A stretch of 64,000 bases of DNA, from NCBI GenBank assembly GCA_039024435.1, contig JBCCQH010000021.1, positions 1 through 64,000 of the forward strand, written 5' to 3'. The notes under the pieces were generated by a model, which worked only from the letters and a program-made list of their open reading frames with translations, was not told the DNA's origin and ran no database searches. Of this stretch, positions 1-7,892 are shown piece by piece. Every line of letters begins with the position of its first letter. Position 1 is the stretch's first letter. Source of the stretch: JBCCQH01 sp039024435. Lineage in GTDB: Bacteria > Bacteroidota > Bacteroidia > J057 > JADKCL01. The position numbers and the translations under genes are program-made.

Positions 1-253
1 CCGCATTGCTGGGCAGACCGTCGTCAGTGGTGTATATCCGCAAGGTGTAGCCATCGAACCGCGCGAGGCCGTTGTCCGTGAGGATCCAAATGAACCGCTC
101 ATCGTCTTGCACGACTCCGTACACTTCTGAACTGGGCAAGCCCTCCGCGGTAGAAACCCGCAGGTAGGGGAATTGCTGGCCGGACAGCAAGCCACAATTC
201 CAGCACAAAATGGCCCACAACCCGGTCATCCGGTAGAGGAATTTGCAAATCAT
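1..253 (-). CDS. Two-component regulator propeller sensor, N-terminal fragment
   Basis: Only the first 84 codons are inside the window; the gene runs off the left edge. Reading the minus strand from the ATG at 253, a hydrophobic segment (about residues 8-24) looks like a signal peptide or membrane anchor. It is followed by the hallmark of two-component-regulator-propeller repeats: a GLPSS start, then V.QD....IWI, then TDNGLARFDG, and a second GLPSN beginning about 40 residues later. In Bacteroidota such periplasmic propellers precede a transmembrane helix and either a histidine kinase, a LytTR/LuxR-type output or a GGDEF domain. Which output this gene has cannot be seen here. Confidence 0.8.
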   Translation of the reverse strand, partial: MICKFLYRMTGLWAILCWNCGLLSGQQFPYLRVSTAEGLPSSEVYGVVQDDERFIWILTDNGLARFDGYTLRIYTTDDGLPSNA

Positions 254-390
254 GTTGTACATCTCGGTTTGTTGGTGCTGAACCTAATGACTCAAATAAG
301 TTAGTAAATAATGGCCAAAGGACCCCGGAAAAAGACGAATGCCCCAATTCTTGCCCGATTTGGAGTTGAGGACCAATGCCCCCAACCCAA

Positions 391-429
391 AAGTCCGCCC
401 TCCCTGATTCATGAAGGGGGGGCGGACTT
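391..429 (-). terminator. Rho-independent terminator after aqpZ
   Basis: A 15-bp stem (391-405 with 415-429, one G-U pair) encloses a 9-base loop. Read on the minus strand it is followed by TTTT. It lies 20 bases beyond the aquaporin stop codon, so it most likely ends that transcript. Confidence 0.75.
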
Positions 430-448
430 GTTGTAGTTTTACCGCGAT

Positions 449-1132
449 TTATTCTTCCGGTGAAAGGTACTTGTAGACCACGCCGGCCAGAATCGCACCG
501 ACAATCGGAGCCACCCAGAACAGCCACAACTGCTCCAGCGCCCAGCCTCCGGCAAAGATGGCCTGGCTGGTGCTGCGGGCCGGATTCACCGAGGTATTCG
601 TCACCGGAATGCTGATCAGATGGATCAAGGTCAGCCCCAGTCCAATCGCCAATCCAGCAAATCCGGCCGGAGCCTTGGAGTGGGTACTGCCCAGAATGAT
701 GATCAGGAAAAGGAAGGTCATCACCACTTCCGTCACCAAGCAAGCCACAAGGTTGTAGCCACCCGGCGAATGCTCACCGTATCCGTTGGCGGCAAATCCT
801 CCTACTTCAAAGCCGGCCTGCCCACTGGCAATTACGTACAACACCGCGGCCCCAATGGTCCCACCGACCACCTGCGCGACGATGTACGGCAGCAGCTCTT
901 TGCTATCGAAACGTCCTCCCATCCAGAGGCCAATGGAAACGGCCGGATTCAAGTGGCAACCCGAGATGTGCCCGATGGCGTAGGCCATGGTGACCACCGT
1001 CAGGCCGAAGGCGATGGAAACGCCGACAAATCCAATGCCAAAACCGGGAAAGGCCGCCGCAAGAACCGCGCTGCCGCAACCTCCCAGCACCAGCCAGAAG
1101 GTACCGAGTGACTCAGCGATGTATTTTTTCAT
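449..1132 (-). CDS. aqpZ: Aquaporin Z-type water channel
   Basis: Major intrinsic protein of 227 residues, the usual length for bacterial AqpZ, acting as an inner-membrane water pore. Both half-helix signatures are present: NPA at residues 62-64 and NPA at 183-185 followed by Arg186. The selectivity-filter residues of the water-specific subgroup are visible (Phe42, His171, a Thr180-Ser181 pair before the second NPA, Arg186), arguing for a water channel rather than a glycerol facilitator. The hydrophobicity fits six transmembrane helices plus two re-entrant loops. The gene stands alone, ends at a hairpin terminator, and is transcribed away from the VPS10 gene. Family is certain; substrate is inferred from the filter. 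Confidence 0.95.
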   Translation of the reverse strand: MKKYIAESLGTFWLVLGGCGSAVLAAAFPGFGIGFVGVSIAFGLTVVTMAYAIGHISGCHLNPAVSIGLWMGGRFDSKELLPYIVAQVVGGTIGAAVLYVIASGQAGFEVGGFAANGYGEHSPGGYNLVACLVTEVVMTFLFLIIILGSTHSKAPAGFAGLAIGLGLTLIHLISIPVTNTSVNPARSTSQAIFAGGWALEQLWLFWVAPIVGAILAGVVYKYLSPEE

Positions 1133-1393
1133 GTTTAGGGTATTTGAGGTAAAGTTTTTTGAAAGCAGTCGATGGCATTTACCAATGCCTCCGATGCGGC
1201 ATGATAGGGCAAAGTATGGCTTTTATCAAAAATTTTTCGATGAATTATTGGAGCCGCTCGACGGCTGGATTGGGGGGCTCTTTGATTCCCGGCGGTACGA
1301 CTTCCTACGGACATGCGAATTTGCACACTCCCGGCATTCGGCTAAATTGCATGATCAAGCTTTTTTCTACGTTTTCACCAATTTATTCAAGGC

Positions 1394-4300
1394 ATGTTTC
1401 GTTGGCTGACTTGTTTTCTTTGCGTTTCCGTTTTGACCGCCGGTGCTACCCTGGCCCAGCCCGTAGATGTACAGTTGCTCAAGGGAATGAAAATTCGCAA
1501 CATCGGCCCGGCGGGAATGAGTGGGCGGGTAACTTCTATCGACGCGGTCCACGCCCAGCCGGACGTGATTTACATCGGGACGGCTTCCGGGGGACTCTGG
1601 AAAAGCGAAAGTGGGGGTATGCGGTGGAAGCCGGTATTTGACAAGCAACCGGTACAATCCATCGGTGCGGTGGCCATCGATCAGCGCAATCCGAGCGTGA
1701 TCTGGGCCGGCACCGGCGAGGGCAACCCGCGCAACTCCCACAACAGTGGCAACGGGATCTACAAGAGTCTGGACGGCGGCCGCACCTGGCAGCACCTCGG
1801 CCTGAAAAGGACCAAGACCATTCACCGCATCATTGTCCACCCTCAGAACTCCGACGTGGTATGGGTGGGCGCTTTAGGATCTGCCTGGGGCCCGAATGAA
1901 GACCGCGGCGTTTTTAAAACCACCGACGGCGGCACTACCTGGAATAAAATCCTCTATCTGGATGATTCTACTGGCTGTGCCGACCTCATCTTGGATCCGT
2001 CCAACCCAAACAAACTTTTCGCGGCGATGTGGCACTTTCACCGGGAGCCGTGGTTTTTTACCTCTGGGGGTAAGAGTTCGGGGCTGCACATGACGGTGGA
2101 TGGTGGGGATAAATGGACGAAACTGACCGAAAAGCAAGGTCTGCCCAAAGGCAATTTGGGCCGGATTGGACTCGCAATTGCCCCCTCCAACCCCAAAATC
2201 GTCTACGCCCTGGTCGAGGCCAAGCAGCGCGGCCTGTTCCGCTCCGAAGACGGTGGCTACACCTGGAAAAAACGGGCCGATAAGAACATCGGCAACCGGC
2301 CGTTTTACTACGCGGACATCTATGTGGATTCCCAAAACGAGAACCGGATCTACAACCTGCATTCTTTTGTGACTTTGAGTGAGGACGGTGGCAAAACGTT
2401 CCGCCCGTTCCTGCCTTGGTCCTCCGGGGTACACCCCGACCACCACGCATTTTTTGTTCACCCCACCGATCCCTCCTTCCTCATGAACGGAAACGACGGC
2501 GGGATGTACATCTCCCGGGACCAGGGTGAAAGCTGGCGTTTCGTCGACAATCTGCCCTTGGCCCAATTCTACCACATCAACATCGACAACACGGTGCCCT
2601 ACCGCGTCATGGGTGGGATGCAAGACAATGGCAGTTGGCTCGGTCCCAGCCAGGTGTGGGAAGCCGGGGGCATCCGCAATCACCACTGGCAGGAAATCGC
2701 CTTTGGGGATGGTTTTGACGTTATGATCAAGCCGGACGATCCCACTACCGCCTACGCCATGTCCCAAGGCGGGTACGTGAGCCGCATCAACCTGGAAACC
2801 GGTCGGCAGACGGGCATCAAGCCGGTCCATCCGGAGGGCAAATTCCTCCGCTACAACTGGAACGCAGCCATCGCGCAGGATCCCTTTGCGCCCTGCACCA
2901 TCTATTTCGGCAGCCAGTACGTCCACAAAAGCACTGACTGCGGGGACAGTTGGAAAATCATTTCTCCCGACCTCACCACCAACGATACCGCGAAGCAGAA
3001 GCAAGCCCAGAGTGGCGGCTTGACCATCGATGCGACCCAAGCGGAAAACTTCACGACCATTCTTGCCATCGCCCCAAGTCCCTTGCAAGAGGGATTGATC
3101 TGGGCCAGCACCGATGATGGGCGCCTCCACGTCACGCAAAACGGCGGTGAGAATTGGACGGACCTCTCGGACAAATTGCCCGGCGCTCCCCAGGGAGCTT
3201 GGATTCCGCAGATCGAGGTCTCGCAACACAGCGCCGGCGAAGCCTTTGTCGTCCTCAATGATTATCGCCGCAACCATTGGGATCCCTACCTGTACCACAC
3301 CCGCGACTACGGAAAAACCTGGCGGCGCATCGTCGACGAAAACGACGTACAGGGTTTCTCGCTTTCGGTGGTGCAAGATCCGAAAGCTGAACGCTTGCTG
3401 TTCCTGGGCACTGATCACGGCCTTTACTTCAGCATCGATGCCGGAGAGAACTGGACCAAATGGGACAAAGGCTTTCCTTCGGTCTCGACCTCGGACCTCA
3501 AGATCCATCCCCAAACCCACGATTTGGTGGTCGGAACTTTCGGTCGCTCGGCCTGGATTCTCGATGACATCCAGCCCTTGCGGGACCTGGCCCAGGATGG
3601 CATGCAGTTGCTGGACAAAGATTTGCACGTCTTTCCCATCGTGGATGCAATTGCTGCGGATTGGAAGTCGGCCCGAGAGGGCCGGTTTATGGGCAATTCC
3701 CACTACGCGGCTCGGAACCGACGGCGGGGAGTGGTCGTGAGTTTCTGGATCAAGCCCCCGCCGGAAAAGAAGCAGTCGACTGCGGTAGGCAAGGCCAACC
3801 CTGATGCAGAGCAGAAGGGCAAAAATAAAATGAAGGGCAAAGGCAACAAGGTCACGATGCACGTCCTCAGTCTAAACGGCGACAGCATTCGTACCTACCG
3901 GATGAAGCCGGATACCGGACTGGTGCGGGTGCGCTGGACTTTTGATCGGGATGGCATCGAATGGCCCTCTTACCGGAAGCCTCCCAAACGGGACAACCCT
4001 CCCGGGGGAGGTCTGCAGGTGCGTCCGGGTACCTACGTGGCGCACTTCTATTACCAAGGCGCCCACGACAGCGCCACTTTCAAGGTGCTGCCGGATCCGC
4101 GCGATCCCGAGCCATCGGCCGTGACCGACGCCAAAGAAGCAAAGTTGCGCGAATATTTCACCTATGCGAAAGCCGCGATGGAAGCTTTCTCCCGCTTGCG
4201 CGACGCGCGTGAGGCCATGGGCAAAATCGCCCCGCTCATGGACAACCTAGAGAAAGAAATGCGCGATTCCCTGAAAAAAGAGGGCAAAGTGATCCAGGAC

Positions 4301-4594
4301 AGCATCAAGCAGATGATGGAGGTGTACCTCGATCCCGAAGGGTTTACTGGCATCGAGGGCGTGACCCCGCGCCTTGGGGACATGTTGTGGCAGGTACGCA
4401 GTTACCTCCAGTCGTCCAGCGGAGTCCCCGGCGGCAACAGCTTAACCGCGTTGCGCCTCTTCAAGGCGGAAGTTCGCCGCACCGTGGATCGGATCAACCG
4501 TTTCCTGCGGGAGGACTGGGCTGAGTACCGCAAGCAGGTCGAAGCCGCCCAAGCCCCGTTGTTCAAGGACCTGGATCCGGTCGATCTGCGGTAG
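1394..4594 (+). CDS. Secreted VPS10/sortilin-type Asp-box beta-propeller protein
   Basis: A 1066-residue protein beginning with a signal peptide (about residues 1-21). Repeated Asp-box motifs run through the first ~700 residues, for example SLDGGRTW at 125-132 and TTDGGTTW at 176-183, as in the VPS10/sortilin and BNR glycosidase-like superfamily. This family is abundant in Bacteroidota and usually annotated as glycosyl hydrolase, but I see no catalytic set and the substrate is unknown. A Lys/Gly-rich low-complexity insert lies near residues 790-820, followed by a region rich in charged helices. There is no T9SS C-terminal domain, so a periplasmic location is plausible. The stop is only 18 bases from the convergent SDR stop. 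Confidence 0.85.
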   Translation: MFRWLTCFLCVSVLTAGATLAQPVDVQLLKGMKIRNIGPAGMSGRVTSIDAVHAQPDVIYIGTASGGLWKSESGGMRWKPVFDKQPVQSIGAVAIDQRNPSVIWAGTGEGNPRNSHNSGNGIYKSLDGGRTWQHLGLKRTKTIHRIIVHPQNSDVVWVGALGSAWGPNEDRGVFKTTDGGTTWNKILYLDDSTGCADLILDPSNPNKLFAAMWHFHREPWFFTSGGKSSGLHMTVDGGDKWTKLTEKQGLPKGNLGRIGLAIAPSNPKIVYALVEAKQRGLFRSEDGGYTWKKRADKNIGNRPFYYADIYVDSQNENRIYNLHSFVTLSEDGGKTFRPFLPWSSGVHPDHHAFFVHPTDPSFLMNGNDGGMYISRDQGESWRFVDNLPLAQFYHINIDNTVPYRVMGGMQDNGSWLGPSQVWEAGGIRNHHWQEIAFGDGFDVMIKPDDPTTAYAMSQGGYVSRINLETGRQTGIKPVHPEGKFLRYNWNAAIAQDPFAPCTIYFGSQYVHKSTDCGDSWKIISPDLTTNDTAKQKQAQSGGLTIDATQAENFTTILAIAPSPLQEGLIWASTDDGRLHVTQNGGENWTDLSDKLPGAPQGAWIPQIEVSQHSAGEAFVVLNDYRRNHWDPYLYHTRDYGKTWRRIVDENDVQGFSLSVVQDPKAERLLFLGTDHGLYFSIDAGENWTKWDKGFPSVSTSDLKIHPQTHDLVVGTFGRSAWILDDIQPLRDLAQDGMQLLDKDLHVFPIVDAIAADWKSAREGRFMGNSHYAARNRRRGVVVSFWIKPPPEKKQSTAVGKANPDAEQKGKNKMKGKGNKVTMHVLSLNGDSIRTYRMKPDTGLVRVRWTFDRDGIEWPSYRKPPKRDNPPGGGLQVRPGTYVAHFYYQGAHDSATFKVLPDPRDPEPSAVTDAKEAKLREYFTYAKAAMEAFSRLRDAREAMGKIAPLMDNLEKEMRDSLKKEGKVIQDSIKQMMEVYLDPEGFTGIEGVTPRLGDMLWQVRSYLQSSSGVPGGNSLTALRLFKAEVRRTVDRINRFLREDWAEYRKQVEAAQAPLFKDLDPVDLR

Positions 4595-4612
4595 TCGGGC
4601 AATGCGTTTGCC

Positions 4613-5428
4613 TCAATTTACTTCTTGGAATTGGGCCAAAACCGCCTCGGTGGTCCGCCGGAGTTCCGCGATTTTTGCGGGGTGGTAGGCGTCCGGATGC
4701 GCGGTACCGTAGTCGCCCTGGTCATTGTCAAAATATTTGCCGTCCAGCGTTTTGCGGTCCTCCGCAATCGCCAGCCGCTCCAGGATCGCCGCGCCTTTAT
4801 CGGCCGGTCCCCAGAACGTGCCGAAAGCTTCGGCCACCATTTTGGTCTGCAACAGCGATCCTGGGTTCACCGCAACCACGGCGATGTCGGTCTCGGTTTG
4901 GGCTTGGGCCAGGCTCCACATCGTGAGGGCCAGCTTGCTTTGGGCGTAGGCGGATTGTGCCCCAGTTTGTGCTTTGCCGGACAGCAAGGCAAGGGAGATA
5001 GGGGCTTGGGCCGCCGAGCTAAGGTTGATCAGGCGCGGATCGGTGCTGGCTCGAAGTTGCGGTAAAAGATTTTGGGTGAGCAGTACTGGGGCGAGGTAAT
5101 TGACCACGACCCGGAGGTCCAGTCCATCGGCGTTCACCGCTTCAGGGCTGTTGAACACCCCCGCGTTGTTGATGAGCACATCGATGGTGGGCAATGCGGT
5201 AGCGACCCGAGAAGACATTTCCCGGACGGCCCCCAGATCAGAAAAATCGGCTACGAAACCCCGGAGTGCGGGATTGTTCGCCTGCTGTTGCACTTCTTTG
5301 GTGACGGCGGTGACCTTTTCGGGATTGCGGCCGTGGATGTAGACTAGGTGGCCGGCCGCGGCCAGGCGCAAGGCGGTCAGCTTCCCGATGCCATCGGTGC
5401 TGCCGGTGATCAAGATCGTCTTTTTCAT
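4613..5428 (-). CDS. Short-chain dehydrogenase/reductase
   Basis: Classical SDR of 271 residues, a cytoplasmic NAD(P)-dependent oxidoreductase of unknown substrate. The nucleotide-binding TGxxxGIG is at residues 8-15, NNAG at 87-90, and the catalytic Tyr161 and Lys165 (YAQSK) are present, with the expected Ser near 137-138. It is the last gene of a three-gene minus-strand operon: its ATG overlaps the stop of the luciferase-like gene by 4 bases (ATGA), indicating translational coupling. The HxlR regulator transcribed divergently from the operon suggests induction by an electrophile or quinone-like compound (inference). Confidence 0.92.
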   Translation of the reverse strand: MKKTILITGSTDGIGKLTALRLAAAGHLVYIHGRNPEKVTAVTKEVQQQANNPALRGFVADFSDLGAVREMSSRVATALPTIDVLINNAGVFNSPEAVNADGLDLRVVVNYLAPVLLTQNLLPQLRASTDPRLINLSSAAQAPISLALLSGKAQTGAQSAYAQSKLALTMWSLAQAQTETDIAVVAVNPGSLLQTKMVAEAFGTFWGPADKGAAILERLAIAEDRKTLDGKYFDNDQGDYGTAHPDAYHPAKIAELRRTTEAVLAQFQEVN

Positions 5429-6408
5429 GCGGTGGTGGGTTTTGTGGTTGCGGCCTGAAAATGCGGGAGTACCCGATGGGCGATGCGTTCCAGAGTTTCC
5501 CGCAGATCCATTTCATTGAAGCGAAAATTGAGGGCGATATGGTTCACCCCGATATCCTGGAGCTGGTGCAGGTAGTCGAGGAGAGGGTTGATCCCGATCC
5601 GGAAGCCCAGAGGAATCGGTTGCGGTGGGAAATCATCTTCCGCTTGCAACACGACGTACAAAGGCTGCATGAAGGGTTTGGCGTGCTCGCAAAAGCGGGC
5701 CACCGCCTCCCGCCACTGCTGGACGGTAAAATATTGGTGGTGCAGATTGCGGGGGTAGTTCATCCAGCCGTCGGCGTGCTCGGCGTGAAAGTCGAGTTCC
5801 TGCTGGCTAAATCCAGTCGACAGAAGTGGTAGTTTGTGCGCAGTTGCTTTGGGCAACAGGTCGATGTGCCCTTTGAGTGTGCCGTAATGGTTGTTTTCGA
5901 GGACAGGAAAGTCCTCTTGCAGGTGGCGGAGGTAGGCAAATGCTTCCCGGAAATGCTCCCCGCGCGCCTCGTAAGGGAGGCCCAGGGCGGGATATTCATC
6001 GTAGCGGTCCCCGGAAGCCACCCCGAGTAGGAGCCGTCCGCCCGAAAGTTGGTCGATGGTGGCGGCGGACTTCGCGACGTGGGCGGGATGGTGCAGGGGC
6101 AAGGCGATGCTGGCCACCCCAAGGGCGATGCGCTGGGTCTGCCCGGCGAGAAATCCCAGATAGGTAAACGGATCGTAGGTCTGCCCGGCATCCCCAAACG
6201 AGGGTACATTGAACGGAATGTCCCGAATCCAAAGGGCTTGGTAGCCGAGTGCTTCGATCAATTGTACCCGCTTGAGGTGGTCCTGCATCGTGGGAACCGG
6301 ACTGCGGTCATAGCGTTCAATGGGTACAACGACCCCGATGCTCAGGCGCTCGGGCCGGAAGACGGCGTTGTAGCTGCGGTTGATGCGTTCAAAATCCATC
6401 GAGTACAT
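5425..6408 (-). CDS. Luciferase-like (LLM class) flavin monooxygenase
   Basis: Bacterial luciferase-like TIM-barrel oxidoreductase, expected to use reduced flavin and oxygen on an unidentified substrate. Features of the family include the start strand IGVVVPIE, the ALWIRD segment, and the GRLLLGVASGDRYDEY segment that binds flavin phosphate in relatives. The open frame reaches a GTG at 6429, inside the upstream dehydrogenase gene. I prefer the ATG at 6408, preceded by GGAAAA, or the ATG at 6399, because relatives begin close to the motif F-R-P. The gene overlaps the preceding dehydrogenase by about 20 bases and the following SDR by 4, so the three are probably translated as a unit. Confidence 0.9.
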   Translation of the reverse strand: MYSMDFERINRSYNAVFRPERLSIGVVVPIERYDRSPVPTMQDHLKRVQLIEALGYQALWIRDIPFNVPSFGDAGQTYDPFTYLGFLAGQTQRIALGVASIALPLHHPAHVAKSAATIDQLSGGRLLLGVASGDRYDEYPALGLPYEARGEHFREAFAYLRHLQEDFPVLENNHYGTLKGHIDLLPKATAHKLPLLSTGFSQQELDFHAEHADGWMNYPRNLHHQYFTVQQWREAVARFCEHAKPFMQPLYVVLQAEDDFPPQPIPLGFRIGINPLLDYLHQLQDIGVNHIALNFRFNEMDLRETLERIAHRVLPHFQAATTKPTTA

Positions 6409-7393
6409 TTTTTCCGATGACTTTTCCACTTTCCTGGATTTTGTGGGCTTCGATCAGGGTGGCGGCACTCATTTGCCCGAAGTGTTGATTCACCGTGGAA
6501 ATCAGGGTTCCGGCATCGAGCAATTCGCTGACCCGGTTGAGCAGTTGGTGCTGGACCTCAATGTCGGCGGTTTGGTACATGGGGCGGGCAAACATGAATT
6601 CCCAACTGAAGCTGAGGGCCTTGAGCTTAATCGCGCTGATGTCCAGTTCGGTGGGATCGTCGATGAGGGCGATGTGGCCCCGAGGCTGGATGAGTTCTAC
6701 AATGGCGGGAAAATGCTGCTGGGTACCGTTCAGCGAGGCGACGTAACGTGGGGAAATGCCCAGGGCTGACATTTGCTCGGCGAGCGGTTCCCGGTGGTTG
6801 ATCACGTGGTCCGCGCCCATCTTTTTCACCCAGGCGATGGTTTCCGGGCGGGAAGCGGTCGCGGTTACGGTGAGGCCGGCGACCTGTTTTGCCAGTTGGA
6901 TCAGAATGGAACCCACACCGCCGGCGGCCCCGATGATGAGCAAGTGTTCGTCCTGACCGCTGCCTTCCCGCAGCCCAAAGCAATCGAAGAGGATTTCCCA
7001 GGCCGTGATTGAGGTCAGGGGCAACCCCGCGGCTTCGGCGAAGCCCAGCGACTGCGGTTTGCGGCCCACGATGCGCTCATCGACGGCGTGGAATTCAGCA
7101 TTGGTGCCCGGCCGGGTAAAATCCCCCGCGTAGTACACTTCGTCCCCCGCCCGGAAGTGCTGCACTTCCGCCCCGACTTCCCGGACGATGCCCGCAGCGT
7201 CGTAGCCGATGATTTTGGGACCGTTTTCTGCGGGAAATGCCGCCCGGACTTTGACGTCGACGGGATTGAGCGAGATGCCTTTTACCTCCACCAGCAGATC
7301 CCGCGGTCCGATTTCGGGCCGGGGAACCTCCACCTCTACCAAGGCGTTCGGGGCGGTAATGGGACCATTTTGGGTATATCCGATTGCTTTCAT
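6389..7393 (-). CDS. Zinc-type alcohol dehydrogenase / quinone oxidoreductase-like protein
   Basis: Medium-chain dehydrogenase/reductase of 334 residues. The N-terminal GroES-like half carries the family pattern LNPVDVKVR and GYDAAGIVREVG; the Rossmann half has the glycine-rich IIGAAGGVGSILIQLAK. The catalytic-zinc cysteines of true alcohol dehydrogenases are not evident, which fits the zinc-independent NADPH:quinone or enone reductase branch. It is first in the operon with the LLM and SDR genes and is transcribed divergently from hxlR across a 106-base spacer with palindromes. The likely role is reduction of a reactive carbonyl or quinone; the exact substrate is not determinable. Confidence 0.9.
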   Translation of the reverse strand: MKAIGYTQNGPITAPNALVEVEVPRPEIGPRDLLVEVKGISLNPVDVKVRAAFPAENGPKIIGYDAAGIVREVGAEVQHFRAGDEVYYAGDFTRPGTNAEFHAVDERIVGRKPQSLGFAEAAGLPLTSITAWEILFDCFGLREGSGQDEHLLIIGAAGGVGSILIQLAKQVAGLTVTATASRPETIAWVKKMGADHVINHREPLAEQMSALGISPRYVASLNGTQQHFPAIVELIQPRGHIALIDDPTELDISAIKLKALSFSWEFMFARPMYQTADIEVQHQLLNRVSELLDAGTLISTVNQHFGQMSAATLIEAHKIQESGKVIGKNVLDGF

Positions 7394-7422
7394 GGGCCAA
7401 CGATATTGGGTTTTCTTCAGTG

Positions 7423-7457
7423 ACTATAATTTGTATAGTTGCAAAACTATTTATAGT
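7423..7457. promoter_or_regulatory. Tandem ACTAT palindromes, candidate HxlR operator
   Basis: The divergent spacer holds two adjacent inverted repeats built from the same half-site: ACTATA (7423-7428) / TATAGT (7434-7439) with a 5-base spacer, and ACTAT (7446-7450) / ATAGT (7453-7457) with a 2-base spacer. A perfect ATAGTT-GCAA-AACTAT repeat also spans the junction. Dimeric winged-helix HxlR proteins bind such AT-rich palindromes, so this is the expected site for repression of both directions. Confidence 0.65.
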
Positions 7458-7499
7458 GAGCTAGCTTTGCAATAACGGTCAAAAAGGATAGTACCCAAT

Positions 7500-7838
7500 A
7501 TGTACGAGGTAAACGGAAAAACGTACCCCTGCTGCACCAGCGTCACGATGGGGATCATCGGTGGAAAATGGAAGACAGTGATTTTATTTCATCTGATCGC
7601 GGGGCCGCTGCGCTACCATGCATTGCGTAAACGCATGCCTACGGTCACTGAGCGCACGCTGAGTTTGCAGTTGAAGACGTTGGAGGAAGATGGAGTGATC
7701 CGGCGCACGGTTTACACTTCAAAGCCGCCTTTGAAGGTAGAATACGGCCTGACGGAGCTCGGCGAGACGCTGGTTCCGCTCCTGCAAGCGATTGCCGATT
7801 GGGGCGATTACGTGATCGCCCACCACTCGGCGGAGTGA
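7500..7838 (+). CDS. HxlR family winged-helix regulator
   Basis: A 112-residue single-domain regulator of the HxlR family. It shows the N-terminal cysteine pair (CC at residues 12-13), the family motif GGKWKTVILFHL, the recognition region TERTLSLQLKTLEEDGVI and the wing KVEYGLTELG. Members such as YodB, HypR and QorR sense electrophiles or oxidants through N-terminal cysteines, and Cys12/Cys13 are well placed for this. Divergent orientation from the quinone-reductase-like operon suggests that it represses that operon and itself; the palindromes at 7423-7457 are the probable target. Confidence 0.93.
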   Translation: MYEVNGKTYPCCTSVTMGIIGGKWKTVILFHLIAGPLRYHALRKRMPTVTERTLSLQLKTLEEDGVIRRTVYTSKPPLKVEYGLTELGETLVPLLQAIADWGDYVIAHHSAE

Positions 7839-7892
7839 TGGGCGATTGGGGTCGGCGAATGGTGTATGGATTTTTGGGCCCTCGTCGGCGGG

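Noticed and set aside
254..448. Extra small gene upstream of aqpZ
   Set aside because: No frame with plausible start and composition; it is explained by the terminator and the upstream region of the sensor gene.
1874..3862. Long minus-strand frame inside the VPS10 gene
   Set aside because: It is the shadow of a GC-rich coding strand; composition is biased (Arg/Gly/Val-rich) and has no recognisable domain, while the plus strand has Asp-box repeats and a signal peptide.
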